The translations under genes and the position numbers were made by a program. From an uncultured Oscillospiraceae bacterium (GTDB lineage Bacteria > Bacillota > Clostridia > Oscillospirales > Oscillospiraceae), in the NCBI GenBank assembly GCA_910579725.1, contig CAJTUD010000017.1:1-17758 (forward strand): a stretch of 17,758 nt of DNA. Reading direction: 5' to 3'. A model generated the notes under the pieces. It saw only the letters and a program-made list of their open reading frames with translations, ran no database searches and had not been told where the DNA came from. Below, piece by piece: positions 14,483 through 17,758 of this stretch (position 1 is the stretch's first letter; each line of letters begins with the position of its first letter).

Positions 14483-16528
14483 TCATAAGATATTCATGCA
14501 GAACCGCATCAAGATAGCGGCGGCCTCCGCCCGCGTCGCTCCGTTCCGAGGCGCCAGCAGTCCCTTGTCTGTGCCGCCAATGATACCGGCGCCCACCGCC
14601 CAGGCCATGGCCTCGCCGGCATAGCCGCTGACGCTATCTCCATCAGCAAAACCCGTCAGATCGCCGCGCATGCCGGAGTCCTTCCCGATGAAGGCGGCGT
14701 ACCGGTAGAGCATGGCTGCCATCTGCTCCCGGCTCACCGGCGTGTCCGGGTTTTCGCCGCTGGAGATGCCGCGGGCTCTGGCCCAGGCGAGGGCCTTCTC
14801 ATACCAGCTTTCACCTTCGGTATCCGCACCGTCATACCGGGCCAGTACTGTGATCAGCATGGCTCGGGTCATACCGCCGTCAGGGGTGAAATTTCCCCCG
14901 CCGGTGCCGGAGAACAGTTCCCGGGCGGCAGCGAAGGTGATGGCGTCCCGCGCCCAATGGCTGCTGGTATCAGAAAAAGCTTCGCTGTTGTCTGCAATCC
15001 GGATCATATCGCCGTCGGTGACAGCCACCGTCACAACGCCGTCGGCGGCCAGGGACGTCCGGATGATCTGCTCCGTACCGTCTGGCCTGACCAGAATTGC
15101 CACCGTACCGGGACCGGCTCCCTCCACAGGAATCTCCACCTTCACCGGCCCCGCGCTGCCCGTGGCAATGGTGATCACAGATCCGGCTGCCGGGGATACC
15201 GGCGGTATGGGCAGAGCGACGCTCCCTCCGCTGGCCTGGGCTGTCTGGACGGAGGAGGAGGAAAGTGTAACTGCGGCCGCCTGCCCTCCGGGACCGGAGA
15301 TGAACCCGGCCGCGCTGCCGTCAGGTGTATTTTCTACAACAGGATTTTTCGGGACGTCTGAAGACGTCCCGCCGGCAGGGTCCCTGCCGGCGTTATCAGG
15401 ACTGAATACCGGCTGATCGAAAATGACAGGGGGATCCTCCCGCTTTTTGCTCCAGGATTCCCCGTAGGACTCCGCGCCGCCGGAAAGTATGACGGCGGAA
15501 TAGGTGTCCTCCGGCAGAGCTTCGGGATTCCAGTCCGGTAAAAGGCATGTATATGTGTAAACGCCGGAAGCAGCCTCGGAAACGGACAGCGCCAGATCAC
15601 CGTCCCGCACTGTCGCATCGCATACAGGATCGCCTGCTGACCCGGCAATCAAAATTCGGAATTCTTCCGGAGCCGTCCGGTTCTCTTCCTGCCGCAGCTT
15701 CCAAGTCAGACCGGCAGGCAAACTGCCATTCATCAAAAATTTTACCGAAACCGGTACGGCGTTTCCCACGGGAATCTCTACCTGCGCGACGAGGCTTGCC
15801 GCTTCCCCTGACAAAAACGCGCCGGGGAGCGCCTGAATCTCTAAAATACCGCCTGCCGCTGCCGCACCGAGGCAGAGTACGACGGTATCCTCTCCGGAGT
15901 ACTCCACGCTGTCTAAAGACAGTTCCTGCTCTTCGAGACGGACCGTCCAATGTTCGGCATCCTCTGCTCCAGCGCCGAAAAGATCTCCGTCCGCACACCG
16001 GACGGCCGCCATCAGAAATTCCTTTTCACCGGATGCGCCGAAACGGATCACTTCGGCGGTAATCTGCGGCGCGGCGGCAGAGACCGTCATTTCAGTCTCC
16101 TTGCTGCGGATCAGATAAATGTGAGCTTCCCCCTCCTCATCCATAATTTCCGCATTTATGGACACATGGATGGTCCATACTCCTGCGGAGGGGAACAATG
16201 CGCGACAGGAATCCGCTATTACATGAATTCTCGCCGAATCTTCGCCCGTAATCAGATTTACTTCAGCGGAAATTTCCATCTCATCGCCCAGTCGAGCGGT
16301 AATTTTGGCTTCCACAGACTCAAGATTTTGGAAGGGTGCCGTCTCGCCATTCCCCAAATAGATCGTATCGCCCAACGTCAAGTCAAACGCTTCGCCAATC
16401 TGAATGGGCTCTTCCGGGACCGTGATATGGATGGTGCCCTCTGCATCTGCCGCTGCTGCGCCTGTCAGCAGAAGCAGCGCCGCAAACAGTGCTGTAGCAG
16501 CGGACAGGATCTTTTTCTTCATTTTCAT
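14483..16528 (-). CDS. Secreted surface protein with three C-terminal SLH repeats
   Basis: This 681-residue exported protein has a signal peptide (basic MKMKKK, hydrophobic core to about residue 22, probable cleavage after AAADA near 28). Residues 30-370 form beta-rich extracellular segments I do not recognise. A Gly/Pro/Ser linker follows (about 373-415), then a module at about 418-513 seen in other clostridial SLH proteins (VAILVRPDGTEQIIRTSL, then GDMIRIADNSEAFSD). Three SLH repeats end the protein: about 518-565 (FSDTSSHWARDAITFAAARE), 573-612 and 625-677. SLH repeats bind secondary cell-wall polymers, so it should be displayed on the cell surface. It has its own promoter and converges on the regulator, so it is not part of the salvage operon. 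The ATG follows GAGAGGAAAAC. Confidence 0.93.
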   Translation of the reverse strand: MKMKKKILSAATALFAALLLLTGAAAADAEGTIHITVPEEPIQIGEAFDLTLGDTIYLGNGETAPFQNLESVEAKITARLGDEMEISAEVNLITGEDSARIHVIADSCRALFPSAGVWTIHVSINAEIMDEEGEAHIYLIRSKETEMTVSAAAPQITAEVIRFGASGEKEFLMAAVRCADGDLFGAGAEDAEHWTVRLEEQELSLDSVEYSGEDTVVLCLGAAAAGGILEIQALPGAFLSGEAASLVAQVEIPVGNAVPVSVKFLMNGSLPAGLTWKLRQEENRTAPEEFRILIAGSAGDPVCDATVRDGDLALSVSEAASGVYTYTCLLPDWNPEALPEDTYSAVILSGGAESYGESWSKKREDPPVIFDQPVFSPDNAGRDPAGGTSSDVPKNPVVENTPDGSAAGFISGPGGQAAAVTLSSSSVQTAQASGGSVALPIPPVSPAAGSVITIATGSAGPVKVEIPVEGAGPGTVAILVRPDGTEQIIRTSLAADGVVTVAVTDGDMIRIADNSEAFSDTSSHWARDAITFAAARELFSGTGGGNFTPDGGMTRAMLITVLARYDGADTEGESWYEKALAWARARGISSGENPDTPVSREQMAAMLYRYAAFIGKDSGMRGDLTGFADGDSVSGYAGEAMAWAVGAGIIGGTDKGLLAPRNGATRAEAAAILMRFCMNIL
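15351..15391. repeat. Two tandem perfect inverted repeats inside the SLH gene
   Basis: GGGACGTCT (15351-15359) pairs with AGACGTCCC (15362-15370) with a 2-nt centre. Immediately next to it, GCCGGCAGGG (15371-15380) pairs with CCCTGCCGGC (15382-15391) with a 1-nt centre. They encode the linker residues AGRDPAGGTSSDVP (380-393). Back-to-back perfect palindromes are unusual inside a coding region. Confidence 0.85.
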
Positions 16529-16587
16529 GTTTTCCTCTCTTTCTTTTCGACGAAACAGCCAACTTGTTTTTTGCGAAGTTAATATCT

Positions 16588-16616
16588 ATTGTACGCTTTA
16601 TACAATGCGTTGTCAA
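16588..16616 (-). promoter_or_regulatory. Promoter of the SLH protein gene, with overlapping inverted repeat
   Basis: On the minus strand -35 TTGACA (16611-16616), a 17-base spacer and -10 TACAAT (16588-16593) form a near-consensus promoter, about 60 nt before the ATG. ATTGTA and TACAAT (16588-16593 and 16601-16606) form an inverted repeat with a 7-nt centre that overlaps the -10 box. It may be an operator, or it may follow by chance from the AT-rich -10 sequence. Confidence 0.8.
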
Positions 16617-16674
16617 TTCCTGACAGATTGTTTTTGCCGTTTTTTGTCGAAAGAGTTCAAAGGCCGTTGCCTGG

Positions 16675-17758
16675 CTATGCCTGCTGCCTGGGGTTCTTTT
16701 CTTTGCGGCATGCCGGGCATCCGCTTCCCTGCACGCGGTAGGCGATCCGGGCAATTCAGCGATGTCCGCAGATACTGCAAATCCAGCCTGCTTTGTGATT
16801 GGAGCCAGGCAAGACGTTCTCCGGCGTCCGCGCTTCGTTGGCGGTGTAATCCCATTCGGCGGCCAGTTGGGGAAGCGCGGCAAGACAATCCGGATATTCA
16901 CAGACGCAATCCGGAAATACCCACCGGAGATAATAAAACAGAACCTTGGTGGTATAGGTTGTCTTAAACATTTTGCTGCAGCAGGGACATCCTCTGTGCA
17001 GCAGCGTGCGGTTCAAGATTCTGTCCTTTTTAGACATGGCTGCCGTCAAATCTGCATTTCCAGTAAACCGTCTGGCTTCCCACCGGGAAGCAGCCGCTGG
17101 GCCGCAGCCCGCCTCCGGTTTCTCTGGCCCGGCGCGGATCGAATTCAGTCACACAGAAACGCTATCCATTGGTTCCTGCACCGCCAGGCGGCCCGATCTT
17201 TGCCGCGGTAAGATTCCGGCGGCAGCTCATTTTTTGAAGCGTCAAATTGATGGAGAAGCTCCAGGTGCTTTTTCGTCCAGATGTTGTCCCCCCAGGACAC
17301 TCTGCCCTGGCAGGCGGCACAGTTCAGCTGCGCGCCCTCCCGAGCTGCATTGTTCAGGGAGCGCTCCCAGTTGTAGCCGCACTCCGGGCAGCGGAATTTG
17401 ACCTTGGAGGAGGAAGAGAATCCAATCCGATCCGCCGGAACCGGATTCTCTCTGGCCTGATAGCAGCGCAGCCGCCCGGCAGCGCTGTGCTCATCGCACC
17501 AGATGTGAAAGGTATCCGTCAGCCCAGAAGCTCTGGCTCTATGTTCCAGCTCCGGGTAGCGCTGAGACAGCTCCCAACTGCTGCTGCTCTTCAGGCGTCT
17601 GATGAAATCCCGGGCACAGTACCAGGGCGGAATGTCGAGCTGTATGTACATGTGGTCCGGACAGATATCCATGACTGCCGCCGCCACCTCGCTTTGGCAG
17701 CAGATTTTTTGCAGAATCGTACTACATAAAGAGGAAGCCGTCCGCAGGATGCGGACGG
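16675..17758 (-). pseudogene. Decayed IS200/IS605 TnpA-like protein with DUF4379-type zinc ribbons, cut by the window edge
   Basis: The reading frame enters from the right edge. VMDICPDHMYIQLDIPP and then FIRRLKSSSSWELSQRYPEL match the core of IS200/IS605 Y1 transposases, but the HUH motif, normally HVH, reads HMY. About four zinc-ribbon units follow: FRCPECGYNWERSLNNAARE with NCAAC; HQFDASKNELPPESYRGKDR with WRCRNQWIAF; GGLRPSGCFPVGSQTVYWKC with NRTLLHRGCPCC; and EWDYTANEARTPENVLPGSN with WICSICGHR. The first frame ends at TGA 17145. The match resumes in a second frame (about 17150-17033), which ends at TAA 17030-17032, and again in a third frame from about 17031. That frame hits TGA at 16756-16758, where the family has Trp, and matching sequence (IARIAYRVQGSGCPACRKEK) continues to TAG at 16675. 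At least two frameshifts and one nonsense change show the gene is dead. Confidence 0.82.

Noticed and set aside
13557..14486. A 309-residue frame antisense to the regulator
   Set aside because: The regulator frame has a helix-turn-helix, SIS loops, promoter, ribosome site and terminator. The opposite frame has none of these.
16756..16758. TGA read as Trp (recoding)
   Set aside because: Several intact genes in the window (nagZ, the kinase, anmK, murQ, the SLH gene) end in TGA, and two frameshifts in the same relic point to simple decay.
17738..17758. Hairpin CCGTCCGC/GCGGACGG at the right edge as a terminator or IS end
   Set aside because: On the minus strand it is followed by a weak T-rich stretch. 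However, it lies inside the frame that encodes the transposase-like domain and is cut by the window edge, so its nature cannot be judged.

Overview
The window comes from a moderately high-GC Gram-positive bacterium, most likely a gut Clostridia member of the Oscillospiraceae/Flavonifractor type. This is inferred from the strong AGGAGG-type ribosome sites, a lipoprotein-anchored sugar ABC importer without its own ATPase, an RpiR regulator and a surface protein with three SLH repeats. No 16S or other taxonomic marker is present, so the assignment is an inference.

Layout. Positions 1-84 hold two tandem plus-strand terminators of a gene lying left of the window. Positions 124-13278 hold thirteen tightly packed minus-strand genes. 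In transcription order they encode a solute-binding lipoprotein, two sugar permeases, a tandem-GNAT acetyltransferase, a PIG-L family protein, MurQ, an esterase, AnmK, NamZ (DUF1343), NagZ, a BadF-type amino-sugar kinase (MurK-like), a DUF624 membrane protein and, after a 110-nt gap, an aldo/keto reductase. Several junctions are ATGA overlaps or gaps of 3-30 nt. A well-formed promoter with a palindrome inside it lies upstream of the binding-protein gene, and a divergent RpiR/MurR-like regulator (13599-14444, plus strand) has its own promoter.

How the genes fit together. The set describes uptake and cytosolic breakdown of peptidoglycan sugars. The importer brings in amino-sugar saccharides. 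NamZ and NagZ, both without a signal peptide, would remove MurNAc and GlcNAc from non-reducing ends. AnmK (for anhydroMurNAc) and the MurK-like kinase (for MurNAc/GlcNAc) would make the 6-phosphates, and MurQ would split MurNAc-6-P into GlcNAc-6-P and D-lactate. The GNAT, PIG-L and esterase genes look like an accessory set for N- or O-modified wall sugars; this is a hypothesis. The PIG-L protein has Gly where the family has its catalytic-base Asp.

Right part. A bidirectionally placed terminator follows the regulator. A 681-residue secreted SLH protein is then encoded convergently, with a consensus promoter upstream. The right edge (16675-17758) is a decayed gene whose pieces lie in three frames. 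It combines an IS200/IS605 TnpA-like domain, with its HUH motif damaged, and about four DUF4379-type zinc ribbons. It carries two frameshifts and one TGA in place of a conserved Trp codon. No tRNA, rRNA or CRISPR array was seen.
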